Assembly (NCBI GenBank): GCA_964569695.1 | Contig: CAZMUA010000010.1 | Span: 55,263 to 119,262, forward strand | DNA length: 64,000 bases | DNA from: UBA8106 sp964569695 | Lineage (GTDB): Bacteria; Acidobacteriota; Vicinamibacteria; Vicinamibacterales; UBA823 | Direction: 5' to 3' | Shown: positions 35,317-43,145 of the stretch, in pieces | How positions within the stretch are numbered: the stretch's first letter is position 1 | How the letters are laid out: every line of letters begins with the position of its first letter | Made by a program: the position numbers and the translations under genes | The notes under the pieces: model-generated | Seen by the model: only the letters and a program-made list of their open reading frames with translations | The model's database searches: none | Told to the model about the DNA's origin: nothing

Positions 35317-36435
35317 CTAGTTCGCCACGATGCCTCGGAGTGTATTGCAAATGCGTTCAATGCTTGGCTTGTCGAGTGCTGTATGCAGTGGTAGTGCCAG
35401 ACTTTGTCGCTGGGCAAATTGACTATTAGGACAAGATGCCATGTCCTTGTACGCAGGCTGGGCACTCACCGCGTACGTGCCGGCCACAGATTCAATGTCA
35501 GCTTCTCGTAAGCAGTCCAGTACGTGTGCCCGATCGTGGCGTTCCAGAAGCACCACGTACGCTTGATAGATCCGACCATCCAGTTTCGCAGGGAGACGGA
35601 GTGCGTCCACGTCGGCGAGTGCTTCGTCATACCAACTCGCGATCTCTGAATGGCACTCAATAATTGATTGGAGTTTATGAAGCTGTGCAATCCCCAACGC
35701 TGCGTTAATATCGCTCATCCGAAAGTTAAAGCCCTCGGATACAAATGCAATCGTCGACTCCGTTCGCGTAATGCCATGATTGCGTAGCGTGGTGACTTTT
35801 TCCGCAACATCCGCTCGATTCGTCACCACCATGCCTCCTTCACCAGTGGTAATAATCTTTCGCGGATGGAAACTAAAACACCCAACATCACCCCCCGTAC
35901 CGCAAAAACCGGCGGCATCCCTCGCACCGAATGCACAGGCAGCATCTTCCACGATCGCCAATCGGTAGGTTTGTGCCAACTCGAGTGTGCGTTCCATCGC
36001 CATAGGAAGTCCAAAGAGGTGCACAGCCATAATTCCCTTAATCCTACGGCCGGTCTTAGTATCACGGAGGTCACCAGACTCAAGGCGCGTGCCTGTCTTG
36101 AGAAAGTTTTCGAGATCGTCAACATTCAGATTCAGCGTGTTGGGATCTACATCCAATAAAATTGGTTCAGCCCCGCAATGTCGCACGACGTTGGCCGATG
36201 CCGGAAATGTGAAATCTGGCACGATCACCGCATCGTCGGAACCGACACCGAGTCCACACAATGCCAGATGGAGTGCTGACGTCCCGGAATTCACCGCAAT
36301 GGCATATTTGATGTCGAGCACAGTTGCTACCTGCCGCTCAAATTCAGCAACCTTCGGCCCCTGTCCCACCCAGCCAGATCGTAATACCTCCAGCACCTGG
36401 GCTTCGTCTGCAGAGCCAATGTCAGGACGTGACAC
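35317..36435 (-). CDS. DegT/DnrJ/EryC1/StrS-family PLP aminotransferase
   Basis: About 372 residues. NSGTSALHLAL near 42-52, EDAACAFGA near 164-172, and the PLP-lysine segment SFHPRKIITTGEGG near 185-198. These enzymes transaminate keto sugars on nucleotide carriers. Start: GTG at 36435 follows TAAAGG by eight bases and gives the usual N-terminus (V/M)SRPDIG; an ATG at 36477 would overlap the upstream SDR by 31 bases. It follows an epimerase/dehydratase that could produce its keto substrate. A second DegT enzyme is at 48007-49134, of a different subgroup. Confidence 0.85.
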   Translation of the reverse strand: MSRPDIGSADEAQVLEVLRSGWVGQGPKVAEFERQVATVLDIKYAIAVNSGTSALHLALCGLGVGSDDAVIVPDFTFPASANVVRHCGAEPILLDVDPNTLNLNVDDLENFLKTGTRLESGDLRDTKTGRRIKGIMAVHLFGLPMAMERTLELAQTYRLAIVEDAACAFGARDAAGFCGTGGDVGCFSFHPRKIITTGEGGMVVTNRADVAEKVTTLRNHGITRTESTIAFVSEGFNFRMSDINAALGIAQLHKLQSIIECHSEIASWYDEALADVDALRLPAKLDGRIYQAYVVLLERHDRAHVLDCLREADIESVAGTYAVSAQPAYKDMASCPNSQFAQRQSLALPLHTALDKPSIERICNTLRGIVAN

Positions 36436-36446
36436 GGAAACAGCCT

Positions 36447-37427
36447 TTATCCGTTTGGTGTGTGCTTTTGATACCACTCCGCAGTTCTCCGAATACCTTC
36501 TTCTAAATCAACTACCGCTTCGAACCCAAGCAGTTGCCTGGCCTTTTCAACATGAGGAATCCTGAGTTCGATATCCACATAATCCTTACGCGTAAAGACC
36601 AAGCGGGACCGAGAACCCGTTACACGGAGGATGGTATTGGCGAGACCATAAATCGTCACTACCGCGCGACTGTTTCCAATATTGAATGACTCCCCAACAG
36701 CCTCCGGACGATGCAGACATTGCAAAACGCCTTGCGCCATATCATCGACATAGCACCAAGCTCGGATCTGATTACCATCACCGTGAATTTCGATATCCTC
36801 ATCGGCAAGTGCCTTCTTGATAAACGCGTGAATCGCTCCCTCGCCAACCTGGCCTGGCCCATAAATATTGAAGGGCCGCACGACGACCGTCGGCAAATCA
36901 AATTCCCGGTAATAGGCGTGAGCGAGATGTTCACTTGCGAGTTTGCTGACCGCGTATGTCCACCGGGCTTCACCTACCGCACCCATGACGGTCCGGTCGG
37001 TTTCTTCAGACTTGAATGCGTGCGTGCCAAACACTTCGCTCGTTGAAAAATCGACGATTCGTTCGGACACTTTGTGCACACGAGCCGCCTCCAAGACATT
37101 GGCCGACCCGAGCATATTGACTCGCATCGTACGAGTTGGGCTACGCAACACAGTATCTACACCAGCAATAGCAGCCAGATGCACGACGATTTCCGCCTGC
37201 TCCATCGCCTGCTTTACGCTTTGATAATCCAAAACGTTCCCTTCGATCAGCGTAAGGTTGGGATGTCGAGCGAACGGTTTTTCGCGCAGCGCATTGCGTT
37301 CAAACGTATCAAACACGACAATCTGATTATCTTCGACGAGGGATTCAATAATCGTTGACCCGATAAACCCCGCACCGCCTGTTAGAAAGATTCGTTTATT
37401 TTTTATCACTGGCATTGTGGTTGGCAC
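36447..37427 (-). CDS. NAD-dependent epimerase/dehydratase (extended SDR)
   Basis: 326 residues. TGGAGFIGS near 16-24, STSEVFG near 131-137 (Thr-Ser-Glu pattern of 4,6-dehydratases/epimerases), and the catalytic Tyr/Lys in YAVSK near 155-159; NIYGPGQ follows. The Ser-Glu pair supports a 4,6-dehydratase or decarboxylase-like activity as well as simple epimerisation. It is followed directly by the DegT gene, so it likely creates a keto sugar that the aminotransferase then aminates. Start may be GTG 37427 or ATG 37415. Confidence 0.82.
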   Translation of the reverse strand: MPTTMPVIKNKRIFLTGGAGFIGSTIIESLVEDNQIVVFDTFERNALREKPFARHPNLTLIEGNVLDYQSVKQAMEQAEIVVHLAAIAGVDTVLRSPTRTMRVNMLGSANVLEAARVHKVSERIVDFSTSEVFGTHAFKSEETDRTVMGAVGEARWTYAVSKLASEHLAHAYYREFDLPTVVVRPFNIYGPGQVGEGAIHAFIKKALADEDIEIHGDGNQIRAWCYVDDMAQGVLQCLHRPEAVGESFNIGNSRAVVTIYGLANTILRVTGSRSRLVFTRKDYVDIELRIPHVEKARQLLGFEAVVDLEEGIRRTAEWYQKHTPNG

Positions 37428-37432
37428 CGCCT

Positions 37433-39043
37433 CTACTCCATAGACCCATTCATTGAACCTAGAGCGACCACCTGCTGGCCCTTGCGCTCATAAGACACTT
37501 TGCATGTATTACAGACACACGTTTCTTCGGCGTCATCAACCTTTAACGGCAAGCGCACGCCGCACTGGCACATCCATCCTTTTATCCTGGCCGGCACCCC
37601 ACTCAGCAGTGCAAAATCTGGTACACTCCGCGTTACCACAGCTCCAGCTCCGATAAATGCGTATCGACCGACCGTATGTCCACAAACTACTGTTACGTTA
37701 GCTCCGATCGTGGCACCCTGTTGCACAAGCGTTGACTTGTATTCGTCCTTGCGTGACACATGACTCCGTGGATTTACGACGTTGGTAAACACCATGGATG
37801 GTCCGCAGAAGACGTCATTCTCAAGGATCACTCCGTCATACACCGACACGTTGTTCTGGATCTTGACGTTATCCCCGATGACGGCCGTCCGCGCCACAAA
37901 CACGTTCTGGCCAAGCGAACAGCCTCGTCCAATTCTGGCCCCCGCCATGACATGACTGTAATGCCACACCCGTGTGTCTTCTCCGATGGTGCAACCTGGA
38001 TCAATAACTGCTGTCGGATGATGCGCGTCCAACGCGTGCGTTGGACCTGACGCGCGTTCCTCACCACTGCCTTGCTCGAGCGACTGCTGACATCTCTCAA
38101 GTACCCGGAGGACTGCGACCCCGTTGGCTCCGTCGGTCCTGGGACGTGTCCGCTGCGTAACACACTCGATAAAGTGCCGACATTCTGCCTCGAGTGGTTC
38201 AAGATTGGGCAAGGTGATTTCTTCGGCATCAGCTTTCACCGATTTTGGTATCCGTTCAACCCAGTCGATCCGATGCGGGTACAGTCGCAGCTTCGTTGAC
38301 TGCTCGACGTCATCGAAGACCGCCATTTTGCGATCGCCCACCACGACGAGCCGGTGGTCCTTGTAGGGGTGCAACCAGCTGACAAAAATGTGTCCCCGGA
38401 CGCCACTGGCGAACTCCAACGTGCTCATCGTGACGTCCGCGATCTGCTCGTTTAGATAACTGCCACCCTGACAGGTGACAGAAACAGGCTCCTCCCCCAA
38501 CAATCGCAGAATGACGTGAATATCGTGCGGCGCAAAACTCCACAACGCATTCTCTTCGGTGCGAATTCGACCCAAGTTGAGTCGGTTGGCATAAATGTAG
38601 TAAATCTTTCCGAGCTCTCCTGCCTCGACGAGGCGACGTAGTTCTTCAACGGCAGGATGATACTCAAGCAGATGCCCCACCATGAGAATCCGGTTGCCAC
38701 GCTCTGCCATGGTGACCACGGCCTCGCCCTCAGCAGCAGTCAAGGCCAAGGGTTTTTCCACGAACACATCCTTGCCGGCCTCGAGCGCCTCACATGCCAG
38801 CGCCGCGTGCGACGCAGCGGGTGTCGCAATGACACACGCCGTAATAGTTGGATCGTCAAAGACGTCCTTAGCCGTCGTGGTAGTCTGAACCTCTGGGAAA
38901 TTTTTCTGAACCTGGTCAAGTGCTCCCTGGTTGGCATCGCAGACAATCCGCAAGACACCCAAGTTGGCAAGATTCCGAGCAAGGTTTTGGCCCCAGTGTC
39001 CACACCCGAGAAGAGCTACGGCTGGTCGAACCCCAGTCATCAT
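37433..39043 (-). CDS. Fused Gfo/Idh oxidoreductase and left-handed beta-helix N-acetyltransferase (WbpB-WbpD-like)
   Basis: 536 residues carrying two enzymes normally encoded separately. Residues 1-320: Gfo/Idh/MocA oxidoreductase with GCGHWGQN at 13-20 and EKP at 96-98. Residues ~343-480: hexapeptide repeats (for example VIGDNVKIQNNVSVYDGVI and ATIGANVTVVCGHTVG) forming a left-handed beta-helix acyltransferase. Residues ~485-515 add a Cys-rich tail (CQCG, CVCNTC) like a small zinc ribbon. In UDP-diNAc-uronic acid pathways WbpB oxidises C3 and WbpD acetylates the amine installed by WbpE, so the fusion brackets the aminotransferase step. Coupled by ATGA to the regulator gene. Confidence 0.85.
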   Translation of the reverse strand: MMTGVRPAVALLGCGHWGQNLARNLANLGVLRIVCDANQGALDQVQKNFPEVQTTTTAKDVFDDPTITACVIATPAASHAALACEALEAGKDVFVEKPLALTAAEGEAVVTMAERGNRILMVGHLLEYHPAVEELRRLVEAGELGKIYYIYANRLNLGRIRTEENALWSFAPHDIHVILRLLGEEPVSVTCQGGSYLNEQIADVTMSTLEFASGVRGHIFVSWLHPYKDHRLVVVGDRKMAVFDDVEQSTKLRLYPHRIDWVERIPKSVKADAEEITLPNLEPLEAECRHFIECVTQRTRPRTDGANGVAVLRVLERCQQSLEQGSGEERASGPTHALDAHHPTAVIDPGCTIGEDTRVWHYSHVMAGARIGRGCSLGQNVFVARTAVIGDNVKIQNNVSVYDGVILENDVFCGPSMVFTNVVNPRSHVSRKDEYKSTLVQQGATIGANVTVVCGHTVGRYAFIGAGAVVTRSVPDFALLSGVPARIKGWMCQCGVRLPLKVDDAEETCVCNTCKVSYERKGQQVVALGSMNGSME

Positions 39044-39693
39044 GCCACTCCTTTTCGAACCGTGTCATCGGACAAGGGTCGCAACGTCACCAACCGATCC
39101 CGTGGAATCCCTTGATGCTCAAGGCGCTTCAGTAACAGCTCGGGGTGGTCTAACGTTGCAACGATCAGTCGGTCGATGTTCGGCGGAAGTCCGGACGCCA
39201 GCCGCTGAACCTGCATCCCGAGAAATTCCGTGCCACCACGATCGTCAAGAATCATGGCCGGCTCCAACCCCTGTTCCTTGAGCGACAAGTAAGCCAGCTC
39301 TGCCGCTTCGCCCGTTCCAAAAATCGCGATGCGCTGCATACCCGCCGCCGACAACGGCTGGAGAACTTCGCGGAGATGAAATCTCACCTTGCGATAGAGA
39401 CTGAGCGAATAGTCCATAAACTCGTACGTTAATCTGGTTTTCTCGCGGATCCCTTGGGGCGTTAACAGATATCGCAAGCGATTGGCCTGGACGTTGATGC
39501 ATTTAATGTGTCCTTTATGAACCAGTCGCTTGAGATAGATGTTGGTCAACCCCAGAGCAATACCGAGCTTCGTCGACAACCCTCTCTGGGTAATCCGACC
39601 ATCACCGTCGATGGCTTCCAGCACGCTGAGGACGCGCCGGTCCGCGACCTCCATGTCATCGTTCTTAAGCGGTGGTGGAAGATGATTAGGCAT
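39040..39693 (-). CDS. Winged-helix regulator fused to Rossmann-like sensor domain
   Basis: 217 residues. Residues ~17-90 form a winged helix-turn-helix (RRVLSVLEAIDGDGRITQRG, LSTKLGIALGLTNIYLKRLV). Residues ~118-200 are an alpha/beta domain with IAIFGTGEAAELAYLSL, resembling the N-terminal domains of sugar-nucleotide dehydratases and PglD-type enzymes, so it may sense a nucleotide sugar or NAD(H). No strong ribosome-binding site precedes the ATG. It is the first gene of the run down to 32489 and is preceded by three palindromes at 39844-39940, so it probably regulates itself and this module. Direction of control is unknown. Confidence 0.75.
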   Translation of the reverse strand: MPNHLPPPLKNDDMEVADRRVLSVLEAIDGDGRITQRGLSTKLGIALGLTNIYLKRLVHKGHIKCINVQANRLRYLLTPQGIREKTRLTYEFMDYSLSLYRKVRFHLREVLQPLSAAGMQRIAIFGTGEAAELAYLSLKEQGLEPAMILDDRGGTEFLGMQVQRLASGLPPNIDRLIVATLDHPELLLKRLEHQGIPRDRLVTLRPLSDDTVRKGVA

Positions 39694-39843
39694 GAGAAAA
39701 ATGCAGTGCGTACCCTAAGCGGGTGTAATGACGGCTGCTGGGAGTACTCGAGAGACGCTACCGCCCTCTCACTTACAGGCAACTGCGGCAGTCCCTGCAG
39801 CTAGCGGGCAAAAATGTGAGCCAAGAAACTACTGGCAGGCTCC

Positions 39844-39858
39844 GTTCACTTTATGAAC
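39844..39858. promoter_or_regulatory. Palindrome 1 (operator-like)
   Basis: GTTCACTTTATGAAC: arms GTTCA and TGAAC around a five-base spacer. The 17-base stretch 39851-39867 matches 39905-39921 at 16 positions, so sites 1 and 2 share sequence beyond the dyad (TGAACAGTAT). Lies 151 bases before the regulator start codon. Confidence 0.7.
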
Positions 39859-39897
39859 AGTATTATCGGACCCCAGGTCCTATGAGTTTAGGGGTGT

Positions 39898-39912
39898 GTT
39901 CATATTATGAAC
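39898..39912. promoter_or_regulatory. Palindrome 2 (operator-like)
   Basis: GTTCATATTATGAAC, extendable to TGTTCAT-ATT-ATGAACA (39897-39913) with seven-base perfect arms. Centre is 54 bases from palindrome 1 and 28 bases from palindrome 3. Best conserved dyad together with site 3. Confidence 0.75.
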
Positions 39913-39925
39913 AGTATCATCACCT

Positions 39926-39940
39926 GTTCATTTTGTGAAC
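39926..39940. promoter_or_regulatory. Palindrome 3 (operator-like)
   Basis: GTTCATTTTGTGAAC, extendable to CTGTTCA-TTTTG-TGAACAG (39924-39942) with perfect seven-base arms. Three sites with the same arms within 97 bases are very unlikely by chance and fit cooperative binding of a dimeric winged-helix protein. Confidence 0.75.
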
Positions 39941-40011
39941 AGACAATATCTCGGCTTGAAATGTCAAAGGTCAGCCAGGCCAGACTGCTGGTCGTTCTGA
40001 TCCATCAATAT

Positions 40012-40029
40012 ATAGAGGTAACCCTCTAT
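40012..40029. repeat. Small inverted repeat (hairpin)
   Basis: ATAGAGG (40012-40018), loop TAAC, CCTCTAT (40023-40029): seven-base stem. It lies 206 bases downstream of the asnB stop on the minus strand but lacks a T-run, so it is not a convincing intrinsic terminator; it may be a protein site or chance. Confidence 0.4.
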
Positions 40030-40030
40030 T

Positions 40031-40049
40031 TAGCGAATATATAGCGAAT
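40031..40049. repeat. Direct repeat TAGCGAAT x2, 11-base period
   Basis: TAGCGAAT at 40031-40038 and again at 40042-40049, starts 11 bases apart, about one helical turn. Located in the A+T-rich part of the regulatory region next to the hairpin at 40012-40029. Could be a pair of activator half-sites; only two copies are seen. Confidence 0.35.
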
Positions 40050-40234
40050 CTCTTTACTTTTACTAATAAATTATCAAATATATGCGATGAGACACCAGAA
40101 ACACTGCCATTGATACAGCACCAGGTGTGTGATGCCAGTAACGGCGGTATCTTACTGTCGATCAAGGAGATACAACGCCTGCCCACCCATCAGCTTGACA
40201 GAAGATCTATAACGACGATAGGTAAGCGTACTGT

Positions 40235-42109
40235 CTAACGAATTGGAGCGGTGACCTCGGTCGGGTCGATAAACATTCGAAACCATGCTTCCAGATTCAC
40301 CCATTGCCAGACGTAAAAAGAGTTCGCCTGGTCACCGGCACAGTACCGCTGGTAGGTTTCTTGCACCTTGGCTACATCAAAGATACCGCGACTGGCAAAC
40401 GTCGAACTCTGCAAGACGGATTCGACCTGCGACCGCAACGGCCCAGCCAACCATTCCCGTTGGGGTGTCTGCACGCTTCGCTTCGGGGCGGTCCGGACGA
40501 CATCAGGCATCAGGTTTTTCATCGCCACACGGAGGAGATACTTGACCGAGCCATTATGGATCGCCAATGTATCCGGCAGTCCAAAACAGTACTCCACGAG
40601 CCGATGGTCCAAAAACGGCAACCTCGCTTCGCGGGAGAAAGCCATGGAATTGCGATCCTGAAATCGCAGAGCTCGTGGGATCTTCGTGAACAGGAACTCC
40701 TGATACATCATATTCTTCAGACGTGACTGGAACGGCGCAGGAAAAACCGGTCGTGGCGCCCCAGCAGCAGCAAACTCTGGCGCAAGACATTCCGGACGCA
40801 CCGGACGCGACCCATCCAGAGCCATCGACAATGATGTTCCCACCCGCACCTGCTGCACTTCACGCAAGGCCGCCTCACGCTCCACGCCCCACGCGACTGT
40901 GTACCCGGAGAGCTCGCGTTCGAATGTTTCACTGTCCCCGCGAGAAGCCTCGTCGAGGAATGCCAAGTGATACTTACGGTATCCGCCTAACATGTCATCA
41001 AGGCCAGAGCCCTCAAGGAGTACGGTCACGTCCCGATGCTGCGCCGTCTCGAAGAGTGCAGCCCACGCCATCGTCGGCACCCCACCAAAAGGCTCTTCCT
41101 GGTGCCACATGATCCGGTCAAAACGCGTCCACACATCCTCCTCATGCATCACCGAAAAATTGACTGCTTGGTTCGTCTCTGCTGCCATGGCTTCGATCCA
41201 TGGTCGCTCTGAATAGTTGGGGTTCTCAAAGATCCCTGAGAAAAGCTCTACGTTGGCCGTTCCACTCGCCGCATTCGTCAACGCCAAAAGCGTCGAGGAA
41301 TCGAGGCCTCCCGAAAGCGTAATACCCACGGACACATCTGACCGAAGACGTAACTTGATGGCGTCCTGCATCAGGTCAAGCAGTCGTGCCGCCGCCTCCA
41401 CCTCGCCTGCTGGCGTTGATTGCTCAACATGGTCAGCCAAGGCGTAGTATTGCCGCCGACAGATTGCACCGTCAGCCTTGATGGTCAAGGAATGACCAGG
41501 CAGTAACTGCTTCACATCAGCAAAGAACGTCTGATCGCTATGTTCGTAATAACCCCATGTCAGATATTCATAAATGATCGCTTGATTGGCACGACGGGGC
41601 ACCCCGGCACGAAACAGGGCTTTCAGTTCACTCGCAAAAAGTACACGCCCCTGGTGTTCAGCGTAGTAGAAAGGCTTAATCCCAAACCGGTCACGCGCAC
41701 AAAACAGCGACCGGTTCACCCGATCCCAAATCGCGAAACTGAACATGCCAATAAAACGATCCAGGCAAGCGGAACCCCACGTGGCAAAGGCGCGCAAAAT
41801 GACTTCAACATCCGTCTGTGTTCGGAACGGTCCGGCACCTATGTCTTCAAGTTCCTGCCGCAGTTCGAGATAGTTGTACACCTCGCCGTTGTGCACAATT
41901 GTGTAGCGTCCGTCCGGAGTCGACATTGGCTGGGCTCCTGACGGGCTCAGGTCAAGAACGGCCAAACGCACATGACCTAGCGCAACCTCGTCGTCCGAAA
42001 ATACCCCTTTATCATCCGGACCACGATGGCACTGCATCGCCATCATGGCTTCGACATTGTCGTTGAGCGGCTTCTTCTCCGAATCTATAATTCCAGCAAT
42101 ACCACACAT
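40235..42109 (-). CDS. asnB: Asparagine synthase-type glutamine amidotransferase
   Basis: 624 residues. Class II glutamine amidotransferase domain begins with catalytic Cys2 (MCGIAGIID), followed by HRGPDDKG and VHNGEVYNY; the synthetase domain has the PP-loop SGGLDSSTLLAL near 270-281. This makes an amide from a carboxylate with glutamine as nitrogen donor. In O-antigen loci AsnB-like enzymes (for example WbpS) amidate uronic acids; here a WbpA-type uronate pathway is present at 44801 and 37433, so sugar amidation is a better guess than asparagine synthesis. Last gene of the gmd-to-asnB run before the regulatory gap. Confidence 0.88.
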   Translation of the reverse strand: MCGIAGIIDSEKKPLNDNVEAMMAMQCHRGPDDKGVFSDDEVALGHVRLAVLDLSPSGAQPMSTPDGRYTIVHNGEVYNYLELRQELEDIGAGPFRTQTDVEVILRAFATWGSACLDRFIGMFSFAIWDRVNRSLFCARDRFGIKPFYYAEHQGRVLFASELKALFRAGVPRRANQAIIYEYLTWGYYEHSDQTFFADVKQLLPGHSLTIKADGAICRRQYYALADHVEQSTPAGEVEAAARLLDLMQDAIKLRLRSDVSVGITLSGGLDSSTLLALTNAASGTANVELFSGIFENPNYSERPWIEAMAAETNQAVNFSVMHEEDVWTRFDRIMWHQEEPFGGVPTMAWAALFETAQHRDVTVLLEGSGLDDMLGGYRKYHLAFLDEASRGDSETFERELSGYTVAWGVEREAALREVQQVRVGTSLSMALDGSRPVRPECLAPEFAAAGAPRPVFPAPFQSRLKNMMYQEFLFTKIPRALRFQDRNSMAFSREARLPFLDHRLVEYCFGLPDTLAIHNGSVKYLLRVAMKNLMPDVVRTAPKRSVQTPQREWLAGPLRSQVESVLQSSTFASRGIFDVAKVQETYQRYCAGDQANSFYVWQWVNLEAWFRMFIDPTEVTAPIR

Positions 42110-42170
42110 GCTTCAGTCCTTCACTCGAGGATCCAGGCAGAGATGGCCGGCGTCAACGCCTAGCTCACGT

Positions 42171-43145
42171 TCACTGGTGACGAGCTTGATACCAGCCAAA
42201 GGTTTCTCGAATCCCATCTTCGACAGAGTACTCTGGTGCCCAGCCCAATACGGCTTTTGCCCGTTTATTGGAAAGAAATTCCTGTTCGGCCGGCTGACCA
42301 GAACTCCCATGAACGTCTGGTTCGAGATTGTCGACACCCGCAGCGCGGATAATCGTCCAGACCAAATCAAGGACACTGATCGGAGCATCGGTGCACAAGT
42401 TAAATGCCCGACCCCGCACGTCGTCTCGGCTCGCGTGCTGTCCAAGCGTCAGATAACCACTAATGGTGTCCTTCACGTACAAGTATGATTTTACTGGGGT
42501 CCCGTCACTGAAAATTTGAGGAGCCCGGCCTCGCAAGATCGAGAGGATTGAAGCCGTAACAATATGCGAGTCATGCGGGTCAGCACCACCGTAGGTATTA
42601 GTGTTCCGGGCCACCACAACGGGCAGTTGATAAGTGGCGGCAAAGCACCGGGACACGGCATCGGCACACACCTTGGAAGCAGCATACGGATTGGTGCCGT
42701 GTAATGGAAACTCTTCATCAAACGGCGAGTCAGTATGTTCCCCATACACGTGGTTGCTCGAAGCCACTACGGTTCCTTCGATCCGATCGCCCGCACGCCT
42801 CACAGCCTCGAGTGTCGCCCAAGTACCAGCCACATTGGTCTCGAATGTCGTTAATGGCGAGCGGCCGTTTGGGTCGATGATGGATTGTCCAGCTAAGTGA
42901 AAACAAGTTCGAGCTCCACTCTGATCCAACGCACGGGCAACATCATCCACGGAACACACATTACCCGGCACCACAGTCACCTGCTCTACAAGGTCGGGGT
43001 GTAGCGCGAGGGCTCCGGCAGGATCCTGATCCAAGCCAACCACCTGTGCCTTACGATCGACCAGGGTTCGAGCCAGCCAAGCACCGAGAAAACCACTGAT
43101 CCCGGTAATCAATACCGGACGCGCATTCCAGAAATCATTCGTCAT
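42171..43145 (-). CDS. NAD-dependent epimerase/reductase related to RfbG, altered catalytic pair
   Basis: 324-residue extended SDR: TGISGFLG at 14-21 and Tyr154/Lys158 (YAASK), the same positions as in the RfbG at 15105-16094. Where RfbG has SSDKAYG, this protein has SSNHVYG, so the Asp-Lys pair needed for 4,6-dehydration is replaced by Asn-His. It is therefore more likely an epimerase or a 4-ketoreductase. It is two genes downstream of gmd, so it could be the Rmd-like reductase making GDP-D-rhamnose, but that is inference. Overlaps the KdsC-like gene as ATGA. Confidence 0.78.
   Translation of the reverse strand: MTNDFWNARPVLITGISGFLGAWLARTLVDRKAQVVGLDQDPAGALALHPDLVEQVTVVPGNVCSVDDVARALDQSGARTCFHLAGQSIIDPNGRSPLTTFETNVAGTWATLEAVRRAGDRIEGTVVASSNHVYGEHTDSPFDEEFPLHGTNPYAASKVCADAVSRCFAATYQLPVVVARNTNTYGGADPHDSHIVTASILSILRGRAPQIFSDGTPVKSYLYVKDTISGYLTLGQHASRDDVRGRAFNLCTDAPISVLDLVWTIIRAAGVDNLEPDVHGSSGQPAEQEFLSNKRAKAVLGWAPEYSVEDGIRETFGWYQARHQ

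Larger units (their letters stand above)
39694..40234. other. Long non-coding regulatory region
   Basis: 541 bases without a convincing gene, between the asnB stop (40235) and the regulator start (39693). The half nearer asnB (about 39995-40110) is strongly A+T-rich and holds a hairpin and a direct repeat; the half nearer the regulator holds three GTTCA-N5-TGAAC palindromes and a G+C-rich leader of about 150 bases. No tRNA, CRISPR or riboswitch structure was recognised. Most likely it carries the promoter and operators of the regulator operon. Confidence 0.7.

Noticed and set aside
40012..40029. Hairpin as intrinsic terminator of asnB
   Set aside because: 206 bases after the stop and no T-run; listed only as an inverted repeat.
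39971..40186. 71-codon minus-strand frame in the regulatory gap
   Set aside because: No recognisable motif, crosses the A+T-rich repeats, no convincing ribosome-binding site.
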